Virus record (IMG/VR): IMGVR_UViG_3300027849_000025
Coordinates: 1 to 36,607 of that record
Strand: one strand, 5' to 3'
Source: a virus
DNA: 36,607 bases
The notes beneath the pieces are model-generated. The model was not told the origin of the DNA and did not search any database. It saw only the letters and a list, made by a program, of their open reading frames with translations. Positions 25,401 to 33,502 of this stretch are shown here, piece by piece (within the stretch, counting starts at the first letter, position 1; every line of letters begins with the position of its first letter). The translations under genes and the position numbers were made by a program.

Positions 25401-26144
25401 GGTAATCTTGGAATTTCAGCATATAACAGTATATATGATAATTCAATATTAATACACGGAGATCACCCTCTAGTTAGTAGCGGGATGGATGCATTAAAGA
25501 TTGCATCAAACGGATTCGTTGGATTACCAAAAACAACACCATTAAGATCTACTGATTTATATGGTAAAATGCAAACACCTTTAAGATTAACATCTAATAC
25601 TAATTCTGATAATGTTGTTGGAATGAGAAATTCTATTAGAAATTCATTTGATCCAAATGATAAATACCTATTAGGTGGACATTCATGTGGATCATTTTTA
25701 TTCTTATCACCTTTAGATACTGAGTCTTTAGCAGTAGATGCTAATAATAAGAGAGGTAAAAAATCTATTCCTGGAAGCAGTGCAGCTTCTATTACACTAG
25801 ATTTAGTATTTCAATATAGAATGACAGATTACTATGGAGTAACTAGTGAATCTTCTATTGATAATAGTATTGGTAGAATCGGTGGGGTAATTGGTAACAT
25901 ATTTAGTAACTTAACGTATTCTAAGAAAATCGGTGTAGATATTTTAGATTCTAATAATCAAGATTTTAAATTCGATATCGAAGTTTATGCTAAATACAGA
26001 ACGACAGGTAAGAATATAAACTCTATTACTTCATCAATGCTTACAAATTATAATGCAAATGGTGGAAGCTTACGTGATAAGACTGATTATTTCTCTGGAG
26101 GGGGACTAGATTTTTCTAGACCAACTCTTATAAGTGAAGAATAG
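22470..26144 (+). CDS. Giant virion protein with coiled coil and fibronectin-like domain (1224 aa)
   Basis: A 1224-aa protein with no enzymatic motif and no membrane segment. Its start ATG lies two bases after the upstream stop. Residues about 425-500 form a Lys/Glu/Asp-rich coiled coil (SDKLASDQSLKNLDEAIKQK and following). A strand-rich region after it (about 515-645, with FKIRYRYVSTSGKTSQV and EIIEIMVKSISEAGYPANPL) has the look of a fibronectin-III-like domain. The C-terminal third is Gly/Ala/Ser-rich beta sequence (ALKIASNGFVGLPKTT, about 1006-1021). This multi-domain layout suits a long fibre, tail spike or baseplate rim protein. It precedes the 1516-aa gene by 76 bases. I do not recognise a named family. 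Confidence 0.65.
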   Translation: MSAKNSISQLLEQFLELNTNSLEIFNRINEAISTDKKTVTIDLYDPTNDGVKSVQIPAFGYLKREIERLDTNLSSISDVETTGSTVRLKDGTYRKLFTSKLKGPSKSITSLAAPTEFNTKLNEFFEDFLNPLLTIKLDVSGQIPVETERVYIERYIFDSQDPVATDQFDEVYKGSNELTKEGLESDIAENGLKYHLDAEVIEMPIRTIQYSGKFDVTKITNEQRSQVVDGVTQTKTIKLFTLDKLSYSDASKTLKETEVLKISDSLIVNSGEYRTRYIIKSIDSSTSQVELELIEGYEAIKIGSQTLTVYRDVDTDLNVEINVGFDERQIIFIKPVDPISNITAEEYSPGIAFYSNELKIDGSGGTKQTLSEYYKTEVSDFGQFIKALSVDYIPPSSVGITPIAPVLDPADLKVIQINKHLTDNTTTKKIKQLKSDKLASDQSLKNLDEAIKQKKTLLNTKKFNSKVERDNQRNEYSALVNDRESESKLYASVVSEIKASAESSDLATVSPKFRVRGFYPIPEPRRIGDEISQEVVQFKIRYRYVSTSGKTSQVDQIEFNDTTNSSSKTAAFSNWVEIDGPVRKREKQVATNKYAWITESEEDAQAVNFNSLDLPISSGEIIEIMVKSISEAGYPANPLTSDWSSIVKVEFPEGELSTDSLSGLVKSNELDALKVSINSDLETAGVFQHVEDSFLVNEKYFAHNANKVASGFLTQEQSPISVYDKLLELTSEIERLRAQIDGTIGELLVQIIDEEGNVTPVANNQTIKLFAGYYVNELPETDSKGHIVTKNFKINLTNSKSSELELIARIIGDTKLPAYISSQSTLFGLGTGTIDPLYANNDYYTDEAKYDLVPVVYQNLRNADTSDSIDHLQSSPDQSSQLRGQFAYSRFKNIANDKGLYLSEDDGNAPTANGDIDQADQSGYDRYEYGISTAYGITGVVEASDGSRNFSAALFTATSATNAATDFIWNGDVGAASGNLGISAYNSIYDNSILIHGDHPLVSSGMDALKIASNGFVGLPKTTPLRSTDLYGKMQTPLRLTSNTNSDNVVGMRNSIRNSFDPNDKYLLGGHSCGSFLFLSPLDTESLAVDANNKRGKKSIPGSSAASITLDLVFQYRMTDYYGVTSESSIDNSIGRIGGVIGNIFSNLTYSKKIGVDILDSNNQDFKFDIEVYAKYRTTGKNINSITSSMLTNYNANGGSLRDKTDYFSGGGLDFSRPTLISEE

Positions 26145-26220
26145 CATCTTATAGTACATAACTCCCTAGAGGTCTCTAAATAATATAGATATATAATATA
26201 AATAAAAAGAGGTCCGATAG
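26145..26220 (+). promoter_or_regulatory. 76-base gap with TATAAATA motif before the 1516-aa gene
   Basis: This is among the longest gaps of the fibre region. It contains a perfect T4-late-type TATAAATA at 26197-26204 (16 bases from the ATG at 26221) and an SD-like purine stretch AAGAGG at 26207-26212. A short direct repeat, AGAGGTC, occurs at 26168-26174 and again at 26208-26214. A promoter is plausible; there is no terminator hairpin with a T-run. Confidence 0.35.
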
Positions 26221-29200
26221 ATGGCAATAAACTATAACATTGAAAACAATAATTTAGAGAAGAAGTCCTTCGCATTATTAAGAACCAATCCTAAATTGAG
26301 TAGCAACATCAAATTGATAGTTGACTCAATAGGTGACATGTTTTTAGGAGCGTTTAAGGCAAATAAGTCTTTATCTAAAGTAGAATATCAAAAATTCGAA
26401 ATTAATCAAGATGGATCCTATTCGAATGACGTATCGCGCTTTTTCAAGGGAATTCCAGTAAATGAAAGATTTCAAATACTTAGAAAGAATTCAGATCTAA
26501 CTCCATATTCTGATTATGCATTTCAGTACGAACAACAGTATAATTCAGGTGCTAGGTTTAATTCAACAAAACTTTACGATGAACAATATAAGGTGTTTGC
26601 ACCTATATGGATAGATAGACAGATACCAAAGAAATTTGTAGTATATAGGGTTCTTGATGTAGAATATAAAGAACAATATAGTGAAGATACTTTAGGTCAA
26701 AACTCTAGAATTTTAGAGCTATTAAAAAACGCAACAATAATTAAAACGTTTGATCTTACAAAAGAATCAAAATTAGGTAAATACTTACATAATCACGTAT
26801 ATGATAAGGGAGTTCCTAAATCTTGTATTAATTTTAACTTTGGAGGAGAAGCATCCGCTGAATTTAAAGGAATTGATACAACAAAGGGTGGGTTTGCAAG
26901 TAAAAAAGAATTCCTAGGAGGAGACTACATTAGAAAGGATAATCCTGAAATATATGCAAACGGACTATTGAGCAGTGGATTCGAAAGACATGGTTTAATA
27001 TCTGCTAATTTAATCAACATGGAATTCATGTTCGATGACACGACGGCTACTGATTATGAAATATACAGATACTTTGGATTATATGTTGATGATATTGAGG
27101 AAGGATCATTTAATGTAGATGCAATATCTAAATCCGGTATTATAAGCATAAAGCCAGGCACATGTGCTACAAATTATGATTTATCAAATACAGCGCTATA
27201 TGCTGAAGATATGATACCTAATGAAAGTGACTTGTCAATTCCAATGTTATCATACGTTAAATTGGGTAAAAATAAATATACTAATATAATAAACAACACA
27301 TCATTCGTAGGTTTAAAATTACCAATTGCAGTTGATGTTGATAGAATAGTTCCCGATAAGTTTGTAATAATTTATAATAAATTACAAGTATCGCAGGTGA
27401 AGGCATCTAATAAAGCTTTTATTAAATTTGAAATAACCGAAACGCCTAACTTAAATGATAGGTTTTATATTGGAGATAAGACAGAAATTGAAATATTAGG
27501 GAATAGTTTATTTGATTTTACATGTATTGCAGATTCTACGTTGTCAAAAGGTACATTTAGTGGTAATAAATTCTCTACACAGGGTGGTTTAAATCAAATT
27601 GCAATTGCTATTAGTAGATTAATTACAAAAATAACAAATTATACATGTACTTTTGACGGTAGCAGTATAATTATTGAAGACTATGCGCCTGGTGATAATA
27701 GAAAAAGAATGTCATTTGGTATATTACAACAGAACTTAACTGATTTTATTAAAGTAATTTCAGGTTCAGTTAATACGATAGGACTCACGGATCCTCAATT
27801 TAATGATTGGGATCTATATACTGCGGATGGTGGTTCTAAAGTAGGAGCATCATTTTTAGTTGAATCCTCGGATTTGGCAAACGTACATATTGGTCTTTAT
27901 GTTAAAGAAAAGAATTTAAATAAGTTTAATAAAATAACTAATATAATTAAAGATCCTAGGGATCAATTATCATATAGAATAATATTACAAAATTCATTTA
28001 AAATACCAAACGATAACATAATACAGTTATATGAAAAGTTCAGACCAAGTTTTGGTAAGTTTAGCGCGTATGATATAAAGGATTTTGATTTTGATTTTTA
28101 CAGTACTTCAAATTCTGATGTAGGTGAATTAAAGATTGAGTTAGAAACTGAAACAGGTAAAGCCATTGCAAATGCTGAATTTTTGGCAGGCAATCCAGGT
28201 ACCTCCGTTGAGGGTCTACCGCACTATCCAACATACCTCACTAACTTTGATAAATTAACCCCTGTTTTAAAGGCAGAGGATATAGATACTGATACAAATC
28301 AAGAACAAGTATTTTCAGAATACGACAGATTATCTGAAAACGCATTACAAGATACTGCTCTAAAAAGTAGAATGGTTCCATCTATTATGAAGTTCTCATT
28401 AAAAAATGGAACAAATGCTAGAAATTTACCATACGTTTTGAATTCTAACGAAGCGTTCGGTCCTGATAACTTATCACCTAATATCCTGCTAGATGCAGGT
28501 AGGAACAGTGATAATTTAAACATGGAACATTTTCATTTTAATAAAATAACTAACTATATATACGAGCATGCATACTCAGAGAGCCTTAGATCATATACTG
28601 ACTTTAATGCCACTGGTGGAATAACAATAGACGCTCTTAAATCAACTGATGTTGATTATTTTAAAATTTATTTTAAGTGGAGTGGTTTATTTATTACAGG
28701 ATCGAGTGGTTATGCATGGGTTGATGATGCAGCTAGGGATTTATTTACTAAATTTGGAAATGGAATCGGAAACTTAGACACAAGCACAATATTTAGAGGT
28801 CTTAGATACGTATATAAAAAGAGAAAGGAAGATACTAAGACTAATCCTACTGAATTTATATCAGGTGTTGACGTTAATGATTATAAATTCGGTGTGACAT
28901 TAAATTATAATAATGATGAAGAAAAGAATAGCGTAGATTATACGGTTATAAAAAACGACACCTTTAAATTTATATGTGTTGTTTTAGATTTAAATGTGGT
29001 TAATAATGATATTGAAACTTTATCTAGATCGATGACATATACTGCTAAAGATATTCGCCTAGATGATACTATAGTTAGTTCTAGAATACCTTTTTTAATT
29101 GATTTAGGGCATCCTAACACGGATTGGAATGATAGTGAACCTTCAGTGTTTGCAATAGATGCAGCTCCTCCAAATGGAGCCACATTTATATCAACTCTAA

Positions 29201-30771
29201 ATCCAATGGGAGATGGTAGTTTTTCTTGGATTTATTTTACTGATTCAGGTGGGAATATATGGGGAATTAAGGTAACTAGAGTCGTAAGTAATAATGAAAT
29301 TAAAGTACTAGGAAGACCAGAAGCATTCGATCCTGCAGGGGCTACACCAGGCCCTCTAAGCAATGGAATTTATTACGATATGACTAATATTGGTGCTATT
29401 CCATTTAATCAAGAATACTTTTATTGGAATTCAGGTGATAGCGGTTTTAAAAATCTATTTGAAGAAATAGTATCTTATAACTATGCTAATAGATTTAATA
29501 AATTTGGAAAAATAAATTATATAACTGTAGGTGATACAGGGGAAACATTGAACGATTTCGTACTTCAAATTGAAGATGGTATTGAGTTTGCTAAACCATC
29601 AATATTAGATACAACTGCGGATGGTGATAAGCCAAAGGCATATCAACTAGTTTCAGGTGAAATTGGGAAAGTAATTAAGGCAAGGGATGATGGCGGATAT
29701 TATACACTATTAAGAAGATTTAATGGGGATTATAATCCTATTTTTAAAGAATGTGTTGGTTTTACAGACGTATATAACAGTCAAAGTCTATTTATTCCAG
29801 ATCCCGAGATTGGGGGTGTCACAGTACCGGCCCTTGTTGGAACTGAAGGAACATATGGTATAGGATCAGGTACAGGGTCTGGTGCGGCATACGGTGCTTC
29901 GTTTCTAGATGTTAGAAAATATTTAATATATTCTAAATTTAAAAATACTGGAATTGCGTTCGGATCATTTAAGAATACTAATGATGGATATGGATTTATT
30001 AAAAACATGTATTACCATAAAGCGAATGATGAAAATTCTAAAAACCTATTAAAGTTATCTGAAACATCAGATAAATTACCACTATATCCTTTAATTGGGG
30101 AGATAGCTATTGATAAATCAGATTTTAATGTATTTAAATCTAAATACGCTAGTGATTATTACATTAAATCGTTACAGGGTGGTATGTTTGAAAGAACACC
30201 CGGAACTTTAAATCCGATTGAAGACTCATCTTTTATGGTTTCAACAATAATGAAAGTTAAAGATCAATACGATTTAACTAGTTTTTCACAAACAACAGAA
30301 GTATCTCTTGATTCTTTAGATTCTATTAGATTTAATAAATTAAATAAATCAGCGATACATTGGTTAGAAAACGATTCTGAAATTATTGCAGACTTTTATT
30401 TACCAAAAGCAATATACAACGAATTGTTAGAAGATGGAATACTAAATAAGTTTAGTAAGTATGTTAAAGCAGAAAAATCATATGGTGATAAATCATCTAT
30501 TAAGGACGATTTAGAAATATACGTTTATGAAAATATTATTAATAGATTTATAATTGATAATATAGAAGTTTATGGAATTCAAGGAAAGAACTTAGAAACA
30601 TCGTTTGTATCTGTTAATTCTCCAGAAGAACTAACAACCGGAGGATATACAGCTCAAACAAATTTAGACATACAGGGTTATCAAAATGATGGCCTTAGTT
30701 TTAGACTAATATATAATAAAAAACCAGGCTATAAATATAATTTAAAGCTGCATATCAAAATACAAGCATAA
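26221..30771 (+). CDS. Giant virion structural protein (1516 aa)
   Basis: The largest gene in the window encodes a 1516-aa protein. The N-terminus contains ALLRTNPKLSSN (18-29), followed by a long series of beta-rich, acidic-to-neutral domains with aromatic clusters (for example KVFAPIWIDRQIPKKFVVYR, about 121-140). No signal peptide, membrane helix or catalytic motif is evident. Near the C-terminus is a beta-sandwich-like segment (LSFRLIYNKKPGYKYNLKLH, about 1492-1511). Its size, position after a candidate late promoter and location just before the collagen-like fibres make a long fibre or baseplate-rim component likely. I cannot match it to a T4 protein. It ends 4 bases before the first collagen-like gene. 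Confidence 0.65.
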   Translation: MAINYNIENNNLEKKSFALLRTNPKLSSNIKLIVDSIGDMFLGAFKANKSLSKVEYQKFEINQDGSYSNDVSRFFKGIPVNERFQILRKNSDLTPYSDYAFQYEQQYNSGARFNSTKLYDEQYKVFAPIWIDRQIPKKFVVYRVLDVEYKEQYSEDTLGQNSRILELLKNATIIKTFDLTKESKLGKYLHNHVYDKGVPKSCINFNFGGEASAEFKGIDTTKGGFASKKEFLGGDYIRKDNPEIYANGLLSSGFERHGLISANLINMEFMFDDTTATDYEIYRYFGLYVDDIEEGSFNVDAISKSGIISIKPGTCATNYDLSNTALYAEDMIPNESDLSIPMLSYVKLGKNKYTNIINNTSFVGLKLPIAVDVDRIVPDKFVIIYNKLQVSQVKASNKAFIKFEITETPNLNDRFYIGDKTEIEILGNSLFDFTCIADSTLSKGTFSGNKFSTQGGLNQIAIAISRLITKITNYTCTFDGSSIIIEDYAPGDNRKRMSFGILQQNLTDFIKVISGSVNTIGLTDPQFNDWDLYTADGGSKVGASFLVESSDLANVHIGLYVKEKNLNKFNKITNIIKDPRDQLSYRIILQNSFKIPNDNIIQLYEKFRPSFGKFSAYDIKDFDFDFYSTSNSDVGELKIELETETGKAIANAEFLAGNPGTSVEGLPHYPTYLTNFDKLTPVLKAEDIDTDTNQEQVFSEYDRLSENALQDTALKSRMVPSIMKFSLKNGTNARNLPYVLNSNEAFGPDNLSPNILLDAGRNSDNLNMEHFHFNKITNYIYEHAYSESLRSYTDFNATGGITIDALKSTDVDYFKIYFKWSGLFITGSSGYAWVDDAARDLFTKFGNGIGNLDTSTIFRGLRYVYKKRKEDTKTNPTEFISGVDVNDYKFGVTLNYNNDEEKNSVDYTVIKNDTFKFICVVLDLNVVNNDIETLSRSMTYTAKDIRLDDTIVSSRIPFLIDLGHPNTDWNDSEPSVFAIDAAPPNGATFISTLNPMGDGSFSWIYFTDSGGNIWGIKVTRVVSNNEIKVLGRPEAFDPAGATPGPLSNGIYYDMTNIGAIPFNQEYFYWNSGDSGFKNLFEEIVSYNYANRFNKFGKINYITVGDTGETLNDFVLQIEDGIEFAKPSILDTTADGDKPKAYQLVSGEIGKVIKARDDGGYYTLLRRFNGDYNPIFKECVGFTDVYNSQSLFIPDPEIGGVTVPALVGTEGTYGIGSGTGSGAAYGASFLDVRKYLIYSKFKNTGIAFGSFKNTNDGYGFIKNMYYHKANDENSKNLLKLSETSDKLPLYPLIGEIAIDKSDFNVFKSKYASDYYIKSLQGGMFERTPGTLNPIEDSSFMVSTIMKVKDQYDLTSFSQTTEVSLDSLDSIRFNKLNKSAIHWLENDSEIIADFYLPKAIYNELLEDGILNKFSKYVKAEKSYGDKSSIKDDLEIYVYENIINRFIIDNIEVYGIQGKNLETSFVSVNSPEELTTGGYTAQTNLDIQGYQNDGLSFRLIYNKKPGYKYNLKLHIKIQA

Positions 30772-30775
30772 ATTA

Positions 30776-33445
30776 ATGTTAAATATTAAAGAGATATTCA
30801 AAAGTGATCTAGATCCAAACAGCTCTAATTGGTGGGCTAAGGATAAAATTGATAAGATTAATTTTAACTTTAATCAATTAGAGAAAGGTGGGCCAACTGG
30901 TCCATTAGGAACTGATGGTTCAGATGGAGCCACTGGTGTAATAGGTGTAAAAGGTAATCCAGGTGAGCAAGGTTCCCAAGGACCTATTGGGATTGAAGGC
31001 AAGAGTGGTAAATTTACATGGAATAGAAATAGATCAAACACTGCTACTAATGACACGATATTTCCAAACTACCAAGGTACGCCAGAATACTCGCCAATTG
31101 CAATTGCATTCGGAGCAGTCATACCTGGTACGGGAACTAACGAATACAATGAGGCAATTTCAGTTCAGAAAACACCAGCCATATTACTTACAGATCCAGC
31201 AACCAGCGATAAAAATAACTTATCACTTGCTAATAATTTAAAAAGAGGATCATACAAAACAACAAAATCTGGAGACAAACTTATTGTTAGTATCGGTGAG
31301 CTATTAGGCACACAGGCTGGATCATTAGAAATCAGAGAAACGGTATCGCCAGACGGTATTCGATATAAGGACCAAGCAAAACTATCATTAAATGAACCTG
31401 ATGATTTACTAGAGCTTAAGGAAATAGCTGGAAATCAAATTCTTATATCTCATGTTAATTCTGAATTTAACTTTGTACCATCTTCACCCGGTGCTGCAAA
31501 TGCAGGGGTTGATGTTGAAGGTGACTTTCTTTATACAAATAATCCATTAGAAAATAAAGTTTTAGTTTCAACAGACGTAGCAGGTAATGTTGAATGGAAA
31601 AATAGATACGAAGTCTTTAGTGCACTACCAAGAGGATCTTTTATTGCAATTAGAGAATCCGATTTTAATAATGTTAATTTTAATATATTAGATGGATCTG
31701 TAATAGGATCTGATAATTACCTACATGTAGGATACGGTAGAGGTAGAGTAGGTGGAGATTTTGAAGGATGGTATTTAGCTAATGGTCAAAAATGGGGAGA
31801 TGGTGTTCTTGAATTTGAAGTTCCTAACTTAAATTCATATGATACTACTGTATCAAACACAGACCCGTCTAACGCACTATATATGGGTCCTGAGGTTGAC
31901 GCAACTGGTGTAAACCCAGCCCCAATTATAATTGGAGGTAGTAATACAGCAACTGACGCAGTTTATAACCAATTTACAGGAGAATATGATGTAGCGCAAA
32001 CAACAACAACAGTTGATGAATATATGACCCTGCCAGCTGCCTCAGGATCCTCTGATATAGCTATTAAAAGAAATGTAAATATAATTAAGTTAGGAGAAAG
32101 TTCCTTATACTGTTTAACAGATCCCGGAGTAACATCAGGAATTACAACAGTAGAAATAGAGTTAACTGTTGTTGCAAGTACATCTCTTTTAGCATGTGAT
32201 GCAGCTCTAGAAACATATTTGTGGGTAGCTAGCACACCTAACGGTACATCTACCCCTACACCTAATAATTGGGCGTCTGGTCCACTAGGGCTTTTATATA
32301 CAAGGAATGTTGATTTAAGCGCCGGCCCATCCCCTGTTGCAGGTTGGTATCAGAGGGACGGTATTTCTAGATACTGGGACGGATCCACATGGCCACCAGC
32401 ACCGGCCTTTACTTGTCCAGTAGTATATAATATAGACTTAGTGGTTAGAACCACAGTAATGCATACTGATATAAACGGTGCAGCAATACCTGCCGGTGTA
32501 AGTACTCAGCCATTTGTAATTGACACTCCATTATTTAAAGATGCAACAACCCTTGCACATGCAACGCTACAACAGAGTATAGTCGGCTGGGTAAGAGAGT
32601 TTGGAACTGGAAATGACACATATAGGAGATATTGGAATGGAGTGAGTTTTACAGGAGATTCAATTGATAAATTATATGTAACTCAAATAGATACGTATAA
32701 TGGTATAATTATAGAAGCATCTGCTTTAAATAATTCAAATATATGTACTAGTACAAATACATCTCTTATTACATCATATTATGCGATGGATACGGATCCT
32801 AGCAATATTTTATCATATACTTTTAATATAGACCGTATTTATAACACACCATCTGACAGGGGTATTATATATGTAAACACAAACTGGACAACTTTACAGG
32901 GTAGCACTCCAGTTATAAAGATCTATGATCAAAATAAACCAGGATCTAGTGCTCCATATTATTCATTGGTTGAGAATAGAGGACTCGCTGGTACAAAATA
33001 CGCGTTATTCACATCGACATCGGTGGTTTATCTTCCTTCAACATGTACACCTGTAATCCCTGTGATACCTGCGCTATCATTCAGTCTGAATACTTCAGGT
33101 GGAAGTAGCTATAATACTGGTCGATACTATAACTGGAATTTATCAGGAACTCCACAGGCTGGTCATGTTATTAGAATGAGTATCTATTCAACTACTCTTA
33201 ATTATACAATACCAGTATCAACTGATCCATATGATTTTACATATGATGGCGCCGTGAGTGCATATGCAACTTTCTTAAATAATCTTACAATATCACAGTG
33301 GCTAGCTGCCGGTGTATATTCGTTTACACAAGGTAATCCACCTGGTTTTAAACCAGTTGCAACTTATGATTATATAAATAATAGATTAACGTTTGCAATG
33401 AACTGGCAAAATACAATAGGCCCACCTACTGTAATACCCAACTAG
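30776..33445 (+). CDS. Collagen-like tail fibre with collar-like domain (fibre A, 889 aa)
   Basis: This 889-aa protein starts with LNIKEIFKSDLD and NFNFNQLEKGG, then has an uninterrupted Gly-X-Y tract with 14 glycines at positions 39 to 78. Collagen-like tracts form trimeric shafts in phage fibres. A tail-collar-like region follows at about residues 285-350 (GSFIAIRESDF, then GWYLANGQKWGDG at about 330-342 and VPNLNSYD). The C-terminal half contains Cys/aromatic-rich modules with RYWDGSTW and RYWNGVSF. It is paralogous with the gene at 33503 over the N-terminal ~450 residues. The likely role is adhesion to the host surface by the C-terminal tip. The start is 4 bases after the upstream stop. 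Confidence 0.8.
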   Translation: MLNIKEIFKSDLDPNSSNWWAKDKIDKINFNFNQLEKGGPTGPLGTDGSDGATGVIGVKGNPGEQGSQGPIGIEGKSGKFTWNRNRSNTATNDTIFPNYQGTPEYSPIAIAFGAVIPGTGTNEYNEAISVQKTPAILLTDPATSDKNNLSLANNLKRGSYKTTKSGDKLIVSIGELLGTQAGSLEIRETVSPDGIRYKDQAKLSLNEPDDLLELKEIAGNQILISHVNSEFNFVPSSPGAANAGVDVEGDFLYTNNPLENKVLVSTDVAGNVEWKNRYEVFSALPRGSFIAIRESDFNNVNFNILDGSVIGSDNYLHVGYGRGRVGGDFEGWYLANGQKWGDGVLEFEVPNLNSYDTTVSNTDPSNALYMGPEVDATGVNPAPIIIGGSNTATDAVYNQFTGEYDVAQTTTTVDEYMTLPAASGSSDIAIKRNVNIIKLGESSLYCLTDPGVTSGITTVEIELTVVASTSLLACDAALETYLWVASTPNGTSTPTPNNWASGPLGLLYTRNVDLSAGPSPVAGWYQRDGISRYWDGSTWPPAPAFTCPVVYNIDLVVRTTVMHTDINGAAIPAGVSTQPFVIDTPLFKDATTLAHATLQQSIVGWVREFGTGNDTYRRYWNGVSFTGDSIDKLYVTQIDTYNGIIIEASALNNSNICTSTNTSLITSYYAMDTDPSNILSYTFNIDRIYNTPSDRGIIYVNTNWTTLQGSTPVIKIYDQNKPGSSAPYYSLVENRGLAGTKYALFTSTSVVYLPSTCTPVIPVIPALSFSLNTSGGSSYNTGRYYNWNLSGTPQAGHVIRMSIYSTTLNYTIPVSTDPYDFTYDGAVSAYATFLNNLTISQWLAAGVYSFTQGNPPGFKPVATYDYINNRLTFAMNWQNTIGPPTVIPN
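30890..31012 (+). repeat. Collagen-like Gly-X-Y tract in fibre A
   Basis: Thirteen consecutive Gly-X-Y triplets plus a final Gly are encoded within fibre A, with X and Y rich in Pro, Asp, Thr, Glu and Lys. This predicts a short trimeric collagen-like shaft. Confidence 0.85.
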
Positions 33446-33468
33446 ATTTAAAACTGACAATAAAAAAT

Positions 33469-33483
33469 GAATATATAAACTAA
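33469..33483 (+). promoter_or_regulatory. Candidate promoter element GAATATATAAACTAA (copy 2)
   Basis: Identical to the 15-mer at 12406-12420. It lies in the 57-base gap before the second fibre gene, 19 bases upstream of the ATG at 33503. The shared sequence at comparable distances from two starts suggests a phage promoter, perhaps a late one. Confidence 0.4.
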
Positions 33484-33502
33484 ATATTTAGTAACAACAG
33501 GC

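Noticed and set aside
26161-26220. Terminator at AGAGGTCTCT in the gap before the 1516-aa gene
   Set aside because: The palindrome is short and is not followed by a T-run on the + strand, so it does not qualify.
30874-31056. Proline-rich ORF on the - strand across the collagen tract
   Set aside because: It is the reverse complement of Gly-X-Y codons (GGN read as CCN/NCC), a typical shadow of collagen-like coding sequence.
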